Shown piece after piece: positions 50,201 through 62,104 of a stretch of 64,000 nucleotides of DNA. The DNA is taken from assembly GCF_014805625.2 (NCBI RefSeq), contig NW_023998414.1, positions 41,165,079-41,229,078 of the forward strand. Reading direction: 5' to 3'. Numbering within the stretch: position 1 is the first letter of the stretch; every line of letters begins with the position of its first letter. The notes under the pieces were generated by a model, which did not search any database, was not told the DNA's origin, and saw nothing but the letters and a program-made list of their open reading frames with translations. Position numbers and translations under genes: made by a program. The DNA is from Glossina fuscipes. Lineage: Eukaryota > Arthropoda > Insecta > Diptera > Glossinidae.

Positions 50201-53200
50201 GTTCGCCAGGCTTGCCTAACGGTTGTTACGCTTCGTTTCCATTTTTCATAACTTATTATTGTCAAATACCACTACATCATCGGCTTGTCTGATGTCCTTT
50301 GTCTACCTTGAGGGCGCATTTATAGAGGAACGGTTTTTAAGCCAAACCTATCAAACAAGTCGACTAACAGCGCAATCTAATTAAAATTGCATGAATTCAT
50401 GATGAAAATCCAAAGGTTGTATTCTTCTGATCGGGCCCTTAGCTATTCGTACCTGTTCGTAAAGCCCAAAAGGTTGTCGGAGATAAAAGGGTTTGGCTTC
50501 AACGATAAAGTGTTCGTGCGGCAACTGAAGCGGACATTAAAGGCCGGTCATAAAACATTCTATGGAAAAGGTTGATCGTCTCGCTCTTGAAGGAGACGAC
50601 ATTGTTGAATAAGGGCGAAGTTTGGAAAATAATGCGATTTTCCTACTTAGTCCTACCTTTAGCTTTCTGTGGCAATTTTTACACACATCGTGAGCATTGT
50701 GACAACAACAAAGCATGTTAAAGTGCCGGGGATCACATTATTGTACGCATCAGTCAGAGTTTAAAATTGCGATTGAATGGCCATTAAGTGAATTAGCGGT
50801 TGAGCGTGTACTCATTTTTTGAGTTTTTAATCCAGGTAAAATTTTTAATAGAACTCACTATAGATGTCCATCTGTCCGCTTGTTAATTTTTCTCATTTTC
50901 ACAAGTGCATAACTTAAGGAAGTTGTTTCATTACTCAATTTGAAGATGTAAACGAGGACCTCTTTAGGAATCGCGGCCAAAGCTAACTGCCGAACGTGGT
51001 ATTGCAATTTGTTCCGAAAATGTTGCTAAAAAGTTTAGCTTTTCGTTATAAGCGCTAATTACGAGAGCGTATAAAATGTAGTAATGTCGCAACGAAATAA
51101 TCTTAACGTAGAAATTTTTTAAATTTATCATAAATGACAGATGTCGCTTTTAATTAAAACTCCCAAAAAACGCTTTCTTCTTTTAAGTACTGTAAATGAA
51201 ATCAATGCCAATTTATGGTAAAGTAGGGCGAAAAAATATATACGTATATAAATACACTTTCAAATCAATGCTAATTAACAGAGCGTACATACGACAGTGT
51301 GGTGATGAGGACTAAACAAAAAAAAAAAAAAAAGAATTTTTTTTCTAACAATAACACCGCACCGTACAATAAATACGAAATACATATACATATATATTTT
51401 AATATAAAAATGTACTTAAAAATCAACTGCTCTTGAGGGGAGACCGCTCGGTCAATCATTTAAATGAATAATTAGATTCCCACTGGAAACAAAACATAAT
51501 AATAAAAAAAACTTGTAATAAAAAGAAATGAGAAACAAAAAAAAAAAAAAAAACAAAAAACAAAAGAAAAGGACAAGAAAAAAAGTTATTTTTATTTGAA
51601 GGCGAATCCTAAATACCCGACATGAAAGTTATTACCTATCGCTAACACTTAAAGCATTGTCGCTTGTTCCAGACAGCTGAGCTAAGCTTTACAGCGGGCA
51701 AATAGCAAAGACAAAGCATAGGTAAAAGCGATCATGTTTTCAATTAAAGAACTGAAACGAACTGCGGATTCGACTTTTCGAAAACTTGCTACGTGCACTC
51801 AAAATTTAAGTTGAGTGTCTTCAGAAAAGAAAAAACCTACGATCTCTTACGAATAATCAGAGATTAGATAGCCTTTTCTCCAAATTCATCCCCAAGGATG
51901 TATGACTTTCGTACTTGTCTTCTGTAACGATCGGCAATCTTCTGATTTGCTTCCATTACTTTAGGTAGATGTGGTCGACGATGTCGCTTCGCAGGTCAAC
52001 GGGAATGAATTTTCGAAAATATATTTATCCGTCGATAGTGTGCATATATTTAGTTCACCGACTCCTTCGATGTCATTGAAATAGATGGACCGATGAAACT
52101 TTATGATGAAATTTTATTCTGTTTGCGAGTACGTTTATATTCAAATGAGCCAATATATGATAACCGGGGAAGGCAAACCATGAAATACTCTTTACGGCTA
52201 TATGCCTCATAAATGTATCAAATATTAGATAATAAAAATTTACTCTTTCCGAAAGCCCTTATGGGCGTAGGAATTAGTTTGAAAAATAGATCAACGTAGT
52301 TTCATTTCGCTTAAACAAAAAAAAATTTCAATCCACTTCTCATATAAGAGATTTAAGGTTTATTTTTTTCCAATGACATACGAGAGGGAGTTTAATAGAT
52401 CGCCCTATCCTTTCTTTATTTTTTTACCCATTTCTTTGACTTTTGTTGACAAACATCCGAAATAGAGAATTTTTTTTTTCATATTAAAGCCTTTCTAAAA
52501 TATAGGACGACGTGATATGAGAGCGACCTGAACCGCGATCCAGACGCATCCATTTTCAGTGGTGTTCGCCGTCGGTCTAAAACAAGGCAGTGTAGCAAAG
52601 CTCATCACAATGTCTGAATGAAAATTACGGTCCGCGTGTTAAACACGAAAATGCTTGACCAGACGTAACATAAACGCGACAAGCTTCCATTGAGGCGAAA
52701 CGAAGGTTTCGAATGGGAAAAGGGGAAGTCTGGGACAAGCCAGTCTGGCTATGGTAATTATATGCATTTGCGCAACCAGTTTGGCAGAGTACGATAAGCT
52801 GCTCGAACCTATGTAGGATGAATGTATGTTGCAAGTTTAATGGTAAACTTAGTCGATTTGAACATACTGTGTGCGGGAAGAAACAAGTCGAGGAGACTGG
52901 AGGAGTTAGAGAATGCAATGGCAAATTTAATTTTATTGTTTTTAAAATTAAAAAGAAAACGAATGGAACGAAAAAAGAAATTCCACCATTTGTTATTATT
53001 TTTCATGAGATTGTTTTCTTTAAACATTACACTGCTGCGTTAATGTAAATTTAAAGAATGGCCAGGAAAACGTTATTAGAAAATTTTTTGGGGGAATAAA
53101 TATGTATATATATATATATATTGATATTTATTTTTATTTTTATTTTTGCTTTGTTTTTGATGGTTTCTTGCTGTAGTGTAGTTTTTAAAACAATACATCA

Positions 53201-54484
53201 ATTTCGTATTGACTTGTAGAGACGATATGTTGTTGCTACAAATTTTTTTTTTTTTTTTTTTCGTTGCTTAGTTGTTATGTCTTTTGTCTCGACTAATGTG
53301 ATTATCTTGTAGCAGAGTATAGTGCATGTCGAATGTGTCGATTGTTTTCGATAGATAACCATTGACAGACGCCTTGCCTTTTCCTTCCGCCTGGCCTTTT
53401 AGCACCGGCACATCATACACAACCCAAGCCATCAAGCATTATGATGACTATTCAGAGTTTTTCTTATTTATTTATTTATTTATTTATTTTTTTTTTTTCT
53501 TGCTTTTACATTTCGATTCTCTTCAAACAATTGATTGTTATTTTTCTGTTCAATGTTGTACATGATTATTATTATGAGTTGTGATGAGATAACGAAAAGT
53601 TATCCAAAACACATGCACAGACGCACCATATATTCCTATTTAAAGACATAACATTTCACTTGACCGTTTCTAAGATGATGGTTGTCCACTCGATATGCTT
53701 GAGTATCTATCTGTTCGATATCTTTTATTGTGTGTAGGAACATGATTGCAATACATTCATGCAAACGTATATTCATGCATTGATTCATTTACCAGTATTA
53801 TTTGACCTTAGGGGAATTGTGTGCTGAAATCTTTAGATTTTCTTTCACTTATTTTTTTATTTATTTTTTTTTTTTTTTTGCTGCTAGTAAATATATAGCT
53901 TGAACAACATGAAATCACAATTGAAAATTTTATTTTGAAAAAAACGTATTTAAACGAAAAAAAAAAAAAAAAAAGAAGAAAAGAAAAGAAAACACAAATC
54001 CAAAGGCATGCAACAAAACGAAGCCAATTGCCAGAACAGAACGAAATGTAATAGTCAGGGGGCCTTGGTATACGATTGTCTGGCAAATGCCAGCAAAATG
54101 AGTCCCAGCTTGAGGGTGCTCGACAATAAATTTATGACATTCATTAGAACGTCAGATTAAGAAATCTTTACGAACACAAACAGCTGACGCCAAACGAAGC
54201 CTTTTACAGTATAGAAAATAACCTCCTCAACCTCCTCATCGCTTGTTTCGCAGTATATGCGCCGAAGGAATTGAGAGTGGATTTTCATGTAAAATTGACT
54301 TGAGGTCGACCAGTAAGTAATATGAAGTGTGTCTGTGTGTGTGTGTCTAATCATTTTATATGGGAAGTGTGGTGTATGCCTGTTTGTGTAGAGAATAATC
54401 AAAATTAAATTGATGTCTTATAAGAAGAATTTTGACTTGAAGTTTAAAGTCGAATATTGAAAGTTAGTTTAATAAAAAAAAAAA

Positions 54485-54515
<31 letters not shown>

Positions 54516-54548
54516 AAGAAAACAATAAAGTTAGATAGAGATAGGGTG

Positions 54549-54563
54549 AGCGAGAGAGGGAGT

Positions 54564-54595
<32 letters not shown>

Positions 54596-54616
54596 GAGAG
54601 GCACAGAGAGAGAGAA
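54549..54616. repeat. (GA)n tract
   Basis: GA-rich with a pure core at 54564-54584. It is preceded by A runs at 54473-54515. Confidence 0.85.
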
Positions 54617-56458
54617 TGAGGAGTATAAGTTCGAGCAGAGTTTCTTAATCCGTAACACGTATTGACGCCAGTAATATAATTTTCCTGCGATTAATTGACT
54701 CAAATTTTCAAAATTGTAAAAAATTTGTTACAATTTTCCGTTGCGTGGAGCATACATCCATCAATTTCGGTTCAGAATGTATCTATCAAAGGGGTCGAAG
54801 GGCATTTCTTTCGTTCGACCATTACAACTACATTCTTTAGGTGTCTTCAAACTTTGCCTAGTTATGAAGATTGGACTTTGTAACATTTATCCCTTGTTAG
54901 CAACACAAGCAGTTACGAGCTACTTTGATGAAAGTAAACCGTGCCATATCTGCTCTCTCATATATCTTAATGAAATTATAGGCATGAAATTAGGTACAGA
55001 TATTAGCTGGGACTCTGTCGACATACCATGAGCATGTGGCCTTAATTGAAAAGATCTTCCAACCTTTTCCTCACAGTACTACACCCACTGCCACTTATTG
55101 AAAACTTACAATGACTTTTTCAAAAAAGGGTTTTTTAATTTCAAAAAAGTTTTCGCAAACAAACCCACTACTACTAACTACTAACTACTAACTACTAAGT
55201 ACTTTATCAATTAGATATTTCACACATTTTGTTATAGTGTAAGTATTTTCGATGCTAAAATAGATATTTGGGATGTCTCGCTGACTAGGCGAGATTATGA
55301 AGCAAAAATTTGGGAATCTCTGAATTAAGGTATTTTATGAGAACCGCTGAATAGAAAATTTCGTTCTGTTGTTTGGAAATTAACAACAAGCTACTGTCAA
55401 TGCTAGAGGACAAGTGTTAAGATTTATGGATGCATAAACAAACAAACGACCACCGCAGGACACTTTTAATACCAAAATATCCAGTAAATGTAATACTCAT
55501 TCGTAGCAAACAGTTAAGTATGCTCATATATTATATTTTCGTTGTACATAAATAACATGAGAAGGTCACCGTTTCTTGTTAACGTGTGTATTTTTGAAAG
55601 CGCTAAATATAATATTATTATCTCTCCTCAGCGGAATTGTTCGCTCGGTTGTGGAGGAACAAGATTCGTGTAACGTGCCATTAACAGATGCGTCCTCATT
55701 TATTCCAAGTTATATTGTGGTCGCCTCTTCATAATAAAAATTACTTTACTTTTCTTCTTATTTTGTTTATAAAAGACTTACTACCAATATTGTGTCCTTC
55801 AAAACAATCAGATAATTCTTTAAGCGGGGAAATGGTGCACTCTAAGCTTTAAATAATAGGAGATAATGTAATTTGCGGGCACTGACTTTTGCAAGAAAGC
55901 AAAAAATGATACTTGGAACTAGTTATGTATATGCATGTACTCCACGAGACTCACCTCACTTGATTGCCACAACGAGTAAATGCGGTACAAGAAGTGTTCT
56001 ACTGGCTTCTCTAACAGTCACTTACAAACACATTTTTCGATGTCAACAAAAAGTTTTATCTACACTGCATTTAGCTATCAATGTAATAACTAAAGACAAT
56101 TATAATTTGCTTGAAATACAACATCTATGGTAAGTAAAGGACGTAAATAGATTAGAGTGGGCCATGAATGAATAAATTTAGAAGCATAAATTTGCTAAAA
56201 ATTTACAAACTTTATGAGGCTTTCGAAATATATTTTTCGGTGTTACGCACAAATCTACAAAGTGACTATAATTTCGAACTCCAATGGTGACGCCAAAGTT
56301 TTTCTTTTACCAAAGAAGAAAAAAAAATACTGATTATCTAAAGAGCTAAGCGGCATTCCATTTATTGCACTCGAAGATATGAACGAACTCTTCCCTCTCG
56401 TTTCTCTAATTTCTATGAAAAACGAATGATTTGAAACTGAAAGCGTGTGTATGTTTTC

Positions 56459-56467
56459 TTGAGCAAC
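56459..56467 (+). repeat. Target-site duplication, left copy
   Basis: TTGAGCAAC, identical to 56642-56650 on the other side of the SINE. Confidence 0.8.
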
Positions 56468-56641
56468 TTATTATTATTATTATTATAAATTTAGCCAGAG
56501 AATAAATTCTGAGACTAATGTCTTAAAGCACTAGCATCTAAGGCTTTCGGCTTTATTAAAAACTCTACCGCACTTGAGATTTGAACACACGATCATTGAG
56601 TTTTTAGTTGAGACTCTTGCCTACTCGGCCACTCAGGCGGA
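56468..56641 (-). mobile_element. tRNA-derived SINE insertion with 9-bp target-site duplication
   Basis: On the minus strand the element starts TCCGCCTGAGTGGCCGAGTA. TGGCCGAGTAGG (offset 11-22) fits a pol III A box and GTGTTCAAATC (offset 53-63) fits a B box at the normal tRNA distance. A non-tRNA body of about 85 bases and an (ATA)n tail follow. The direct repeat TTGAGCAAC flanks it perfectly at 56459-56467 and 56642-56650. The cloverleaf is imperfect (11-base anticodon loop, partial acceptor stem), so this is a SINE and not a tRNA gene. The duplication shows a retrotransposition event that is not ancient. Confidence 0.8.
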
Positions 56642-56650
56642 TTGAGCAAC
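56642..56650 (+). repeat. Target-site duplication, right copy
   Basis: TTGAGCAAC, abutting the tRNA-like head of the SINE. Confidence 0.8.
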
Positions 56651-56984
56651 CTAAAATTGGCAAGTTGGCTTGAAAACGATTCTCTCGTCATAGCGGACAT
56701 CTTTATCCGAAATGTCACCACGCTAATCCAAAGATCAACACCCGCACATTATATATGTATTTCAAAATGTAATCAACGATCCGAAGTACCGGAAAATCCA
56801 GCTTTGATTGGTAGAAAACAGACTTTGTGCTATTCATTTAGTAGCTTCGCTAACCTGCTGGTGGCTGCAGGTTTGTAATAGGGTGGCTAACACTTCATTA
56901 TTTCAAAAATATTGCCGGATAAAACAGGGCGAGCCTTGTAAAGCTATGTAAAGATATGTGTTCAGTTTATCGTTATGAAGCGCC

Positions 56985-57190
56985 CCCCGAACGATTTGGC
57001 CCATATTCAAGTCCTGAAAGAGTTGCCCACGTTTTTGCCGAATTCTAAGCCGATATATGTGAACGGACGGACATGCTCAAACCGATTCAGGGTGTATTTA
57101 TATTGGAGTATAGACTGAGCTATACTTTGGGCTATACCTTGGCCTATGCGTTGGCTGGCAGAAGGGTGGCGAACTCTGCAAAAGAAATTC
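56985..57190 (+). repeat. Dispersed repeat family, partial copy
   Basis: Contains GAATTCTAAGCCGATATATG, then GAACGGACGGACATGCTCAA, then ACCGATTCAGGG and later a GGCAGAAGGGTGGCGAACTC-like end. This parallels the 3' halves of copies A and C. Confidence 0.35.
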
Positions 57191-59513
57191 CTTTGAATTA
57201 ATCCTGCGAATTATTTATCGATGTATTATCTTGCATATATGATTGCAGCTATATGAGCAAATCGCCAAGTTTTACCTTCGCTTCATGCATTTGATCGAAA
57301 ACTAAAACAATAATGTTTCTCATCCACGCTATCAGTTTATTGAAATTATACAGCTGAAGCTATCGATTTTAGCTCTCTAGCATGCATTTTATTCAAATTA
57401 TAAGCCTTCGGACTCTTTAACCGTGCTTTCCAAAAGACTTATTTCCATTTCGTTATACAAGAGCTACATAAATATCTTAGTGGTGGCATGATGGCAAACG
57501 GCATAGATTGTATTGCACGTATGTAAAGAGCAAAAAGAATGCTTCAATTATTTAACAAGGTACTGCATATAATGCTATTTAAAAATAAAAAAACTCTTAA
57601 GAAGTGATGCTGCGTTATGAGTATAAAATAAGGGACAACTTGCTCCAAATTATTTACGAAAGACAAATAAATCAATTTACAAAATCCATTTTTCTACACT
57701 CGTTTATTAGATTTGTTAAGGGTCTTGAGAAATTTTGTAATAAATTTTTAGAAATAAAAAGCTCACGCAGCTGCAGCTCCACAACAGTTGCAAAAGGAAA
57801 GAAAAGAAGAACATTTTTTTTTGAATGCACGTCCTTGGCCATATTCAATTTTTGCGTGACAATGGATTGATTTCAAGGATACAAATACAAAGTGATTTGA
57901 GTAAAAATTCTGATCAATATTTTGAGGGAAAAGCAATTCGGCACAAAAATAGGTAGCGTACCTCCTTCATAACTGGATAGCCAGTCGCGAAGTTAGAAGT
58001 TGAAATTTGAAATCGTTTCATTCACCATCGAAAGAGCGACCTATGCCGCCCAGGCTGGAAGACCATAGCTAGGAAGAAAATATGAAAAGTTTCACGTAGT
58101 AATTGCAATGCGATGACTTCACTATAGACTTCTTCGGTCACATAACTAACTCGACTTGTTGTATATGATTCCGGAATTCTTAGGCACAGAAAAAAACAAA
58201 CCAAAAGTCAGCAAATTGAATGGGACACACTCCTATAGTGTGTCCCATAGATAAAATTATGTGTGTGTAGAACATTTTCGATTGTTCATTTAAACTACGG
58301 GTGCTCTATGGGGTCCGTAATGGAAATCCATTTCTAATCGGTTTTTTTTTTTTCCATTTGAGAAATAGAAGATACCAAGTCGCAGCTACCTTTTGAAAAA
58401 GCTTCTCTGACACTTGAAAGCCTCGATTATTTCTCACTTTCAATCACCAGCTAATACTATATACCAAAAAAAAAAGAAAAAGAAGTGTAGTATATGTCAT
58501 CTCCACTTAACAATTAAATGTCCTGTAGCACTAACCCGGTCTGGCTTCAAAAAAGGTGAACACAGTGAATTACATAACATGAAAACGTTTACGTGAAACC
58601 TCTCGACACAGGTTACGTACAAACACTAACGAATACGTTTGAATTATATTTTTGTTTCATTGTTGCTCACATCCATTGTCCCTTAATGTGTATATACAAT
58701 AAGCGTACACTTAAACGAACTTTTTTATTGTAATGCAACAAGAAATGAGCAAACGCATCATCAAAATTTGATCCCGAAAAGGCTAAGAAGTAACTTAAGG
58801 AAATGCTCTAAATACTAACTAACTGCGTATGTGAATATAAATATAAGTTAGTGTATGTGTATGCTCATATGTTATGTGTGTATAGGGGAGTTAATGGAAA
58901 AATTGCTACAAATTTGCCGCCAATTTTTAAAGGTTAATACGCATTCAAACGGAAATTACTTGAAATTGAGACAACATTGATGGAAAATTATAAGGTTAAG
59001 CTATAAAACATTGAAGAGTTGGAGAACTTAGATATATGCATAACAATACGCGCGTATGTGTGCGAATATGCTATGCTTTGTAAGCATAACAATGTTAAAG
59101 TTTGTCAATTGATGGCTGACTGCGTCAATATTAACGATGAAGACGATGATGTAGACGATGATGGAAATTTGCAAAAGGAAAGGCAAGGCATGGAACGGCA
59201 AGGAAAGGAGCGGCAAGGCAAGGAAAAACATATCAAATGATTTGCTTCCGTATCATTTGATTTGAATTGAGTTTGACAATAAAAAGTCAGTCAAATACAT
59301 TGCTTACCTATGCTCATGCTTATATCCGTGCAAAGGCAGCCAGCTATGCCTATACATACTTGTTTAATGCTACAGTACGAGAAATTGTTGAAAAAAATCT
59401 TTTAAATCCACGATAATTGAAACATCAAATAAAGTTTAATAACGCATAGAAAATAAAACAGTTTATATGCTGGAAATTGAAAAAAAAAAAAAACAAAAAA
59501 ACAAAGAAAATCG
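57191..59513. other. Non-coding stretch
   Basis: No exon recognised. It includes the 12-bp perfect inverted repeat at 58220-58248 and a G/A-rich run of AAGGCAAGG-type words at 59173-59228. Confidence 0.5.
58220..58248. repeat. 12-bp perfect inverted repeat (hairpin)
   Basis: ATGGGACACACT (58220-58231), a 5-base loop CCTAT, then AGTGTGTCCCAT (58237-58248). No flanking T run that would suggest termination, and no adjacent ORF. Confidence 0.7.
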
Positions 59514-59840
59514 AATAAGAAAATTATATTCGGTCGTGACCGAATCTCTTATACCCATCACCGTAATCCCAAAAGAGATAAAGACGCGAAAAAATCTCAA
59601 TTTTCATGCTTCATAGTAGGGAGCGGGCGGCGATGAATTTTTCCATTTTCAAAATAAAAGTTTCTCTCCCTTAGGCGTACGGGTGCTATGAAAAGTGAAG
59701 GTCCCAGCGATATATTGATTTTCGCTAACGGGAGCATGTTTACCGCAAATACTACACAATCGCGCAGAGAGACAGATGAACAAACTTTAGAAAATGGAAT
59801 GCATATCGTATGTACCAGGAAGGTACGGTAAGAGAGAAAA
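59514..59840 (+). repeat. Dispersed repeat family, copy D
   Basis: Starts AATAAGAAAATTATATTCGG directly after an A-rich run. It contains the perfect palindrome ATTCGGTC-GT-GACCGAAT (59528-59545), followed by CTTATACCCATCACCG. Later CGCTAACGGGAGCATGTTTA parallels copy C, and AGAGAGACAGATGAACAAAC (59766-59785) marks the GACAGAC region. The 3' end is eroded. Confidence 0.55.
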
Positions 59841-60634
59841 CACTTGACTCCGACTTAATCATCAAGTCTTATACGATGTCCTTTAAAATATGCTTTAGTT
59901 AGGGCAATACACAAGAATGGCATTTTCTTGATTGCTTATTACGAGTGCAGACATCATGTAATACGTGACCCTAAACTATGTGCAAGCGTATGACCTCTCC
60001 TTTAATGCCTGCAGGCATTGTGTGAGACGTATTTACGGATTTGATACATAAAATTCCGATGATCAAATGGACAATATTCCGAGAAGATTCGACAATATCG
60101 TCCTAAGATCTAAACGTTGACAGCTAAGTAGCGTTGAGCAATTTGAGGAGGAAAGGGAAGCTGACTGTGGAAAGAACCTTGAGATTTATGTATGATCAGA
60201 TATATATGTAATCTGACGTAAGTCGTAAGTCGAAATAACTCTTTCGAGTAAGTTCTGCTCAAGGAGAGTTAATGAAATGAAGCTACCTTGTAAGCGCTCA
60301 AAAAGGAGCCGTGAACCGGGAACAACAATGCATAACAAAAGGTGGTAGTGAAAACGAGGAAAAACTAGAGAGAAATTGTGACCAAGCCCTTCGGCGAAGT
60401 TAAGATTGAGAATGCATCACGCATCGCAATCTTTTGCTTGAGATGCAATGCATTGGAAGGTATCTGGAAATACCCAGAAAAATATTTTTCGTACAAAGGG
60501 AAAATGGAAGAAGTCAATTGGAACTGACATCGCCCAATTCAAGTTTATTTGTGTGATATTAATTTAGTCTTGTTCACCAGCCTTCTGAAAACCGGGTTCC
60601 ATTGCCGTATAAGCTTGGACAATGTTTGGAGACT
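59841..60634. other. Sequence upstream of the LINE relic
   Basis: No convincing reverse-transcriptase motif was read in any frame. It may be an eroded upstream part of the same element. Confidence 0.4.
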
Positions 60635-61045
60635 ATGACAAACATGGACAAAGAATGGACACCCGTTAGATAGCGAAAAATTAAAGAGTGGTTTACGCCG
60701 AAATATGGGCAAGTTTATTTCTATGCAACTCAGTTACTCATGGGACATGGTTGCTTTAAAGCTTATCTTCACAACTTCAACGACGAAGACGAGCCGTGAT
60801 ATGGGTTATGATATTAGGACACAGAAGCCGCCTAATACGCATTTTTCCATTGTTTCGACCTCGAGCAACAGAATGAACTTAGCTCAAAGCTTGGGGAATT
60901 GCCCACACCGGAAAACATTGTTTGATACATATTAGAGAGAAATTGCGGAGAACAGCTGCGCAGCAAACATCAGTTAGTGGTTACGGAGTCAGGAAAGGAA
61001 CCGCTTCAGGAAATAAAGCTCATTGCTCAAGCGTTATTTTACTAG
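60635..61045 (+). mobile_element. LINE (R1/I-like) ORF2 C-terminal relic with six in-frame stops
   Basis: One frame holds for 136 codons from 60635 to the TAG at 61043. It reads WTPVR, a stop, KIKEWFTPKYGQVYFYATQ, LLMGHGCFKAYLHNF, FFHCFDLEQQNELSSKLGE, then LPTPENIV, a stop and YILE. TQ.L.GHGCF..YLH.F, FFHC and TPENIV are the hallmark order of the region after RNase H in R1/I-like retrotransposon ORF2. Three of the expected zinc-knuckle residues and five codons inside the conserved block are lost. Frame retention with stops only indicates decay by substitution rather than indels. Confidence 0.75.
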
Positions 61046-62076
61046 CATAAATTTAGGTGTTAACAAAATAAGAAGAAGAACATATCAACCTGCCGCAAAT
61101 TATTACAACTGTACCCATCCAGTTATCAGTCGTTACTTACTATAGGCCGAAAACATTTTTCGATTAGTTGTTATTATATAGTTAAAGAGTCAGCCATGCA
61201 TATTGATTAATTTATTGATATTTCGGCAGGTATTATGTAAATAAGGATTTTATCGTGAAAACATTATGAAATGTTTATTTGTGGTATTTGAGGTTAATTA
61301 ATTCTTATTTACACCTGAGCTTATGCCAGGCAAAGACTAAACTACATTAATACAACATAAGTTTGTATGCCGCAAATTAACTAACAATACGGTTTCACAT
61401 ATGTGTGTATACAGATTATAACGGAAATAACCCACCTTTTCTCTCAAACATTCCGCTATTCCCGCTCGCTCTTTTACTTAATTATTAAATAGAGTGTTGA
61501 ATGAAAATACTTACGCTTCAAAGCGAATTTTCACACATACTTCAACACTTGAACGGCTGTTCTAACGTCTCCCCCGCCCCTTCACCCAAAACAAACCGTG
61601 TTTCATTCCATTCTATTCAGGGAATATTTCTGTCAACGTCATTAACACAGCCGAAAACGTAAAGAAGCTGTGAAACCAGCAACAGGCGTTAATTGCGAAA
61701 TAAACTCAAATTTAATGAGAACCATTACCTCTAAATACTTAACATTACTTACAAAATACAGATGCATGCACATATTAACTTACACATACACGCACAAACA
61801 TACGCACAATATAAAATATATATACTACCGTAGATGCATAAATAGATGGGAATGTGTTTTGTGTGCTATTTGCACCCTAAATTTAGCGACCACACACTCA
61901 TACGTATAAGCTCTTTAAACGGAAGCACCTCGAACAAATAATGCACATGTCGCATAATAATGGTCATTATGCCCTGATGTGATTTACTGCGGTCACTGGC
62001 CACTTTTTCTACAAAATGCGAAAGCAACGGTCTTACAAACCAGTAACTGAATAAATACCAAAGGAGCAAAGCGGCT

Positions 62077-62104
62077 GGTTGGTTGGTTGGTTGGTTGGTT
62101 GGTT
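62077..62104. repeat. (GGTT)n tract
   Basis: Seven GGTT units. Confidence 0.9.

Larger units (their letters stand above)
45241..56458. other. Long non-coding stretch
   Basis: No exon recognised in about 11 kb. It contains (TA)n tracts (47150-47200), a GCATGCAT-rich stretch (46646-46674) and A/T runs at 51318-51335 and 51538-51553. T-rich blocks lie at 53243-53261 and 53866-53879. A/AG-rich tracts lie at 54473-54616. Tandem TAACTAC words lie at 55170-55198. Confidence 0.5.

Noticed and set aside
56560..56641. Functional tRNA gene
   Set aside because: A and B boxes are present, but the cloverleaf is imperfect (11-base anticodon loop, weak acceptor stem). The sequence continues into a body and (ATA)n tail between target-site duplications, so it is a SINE.
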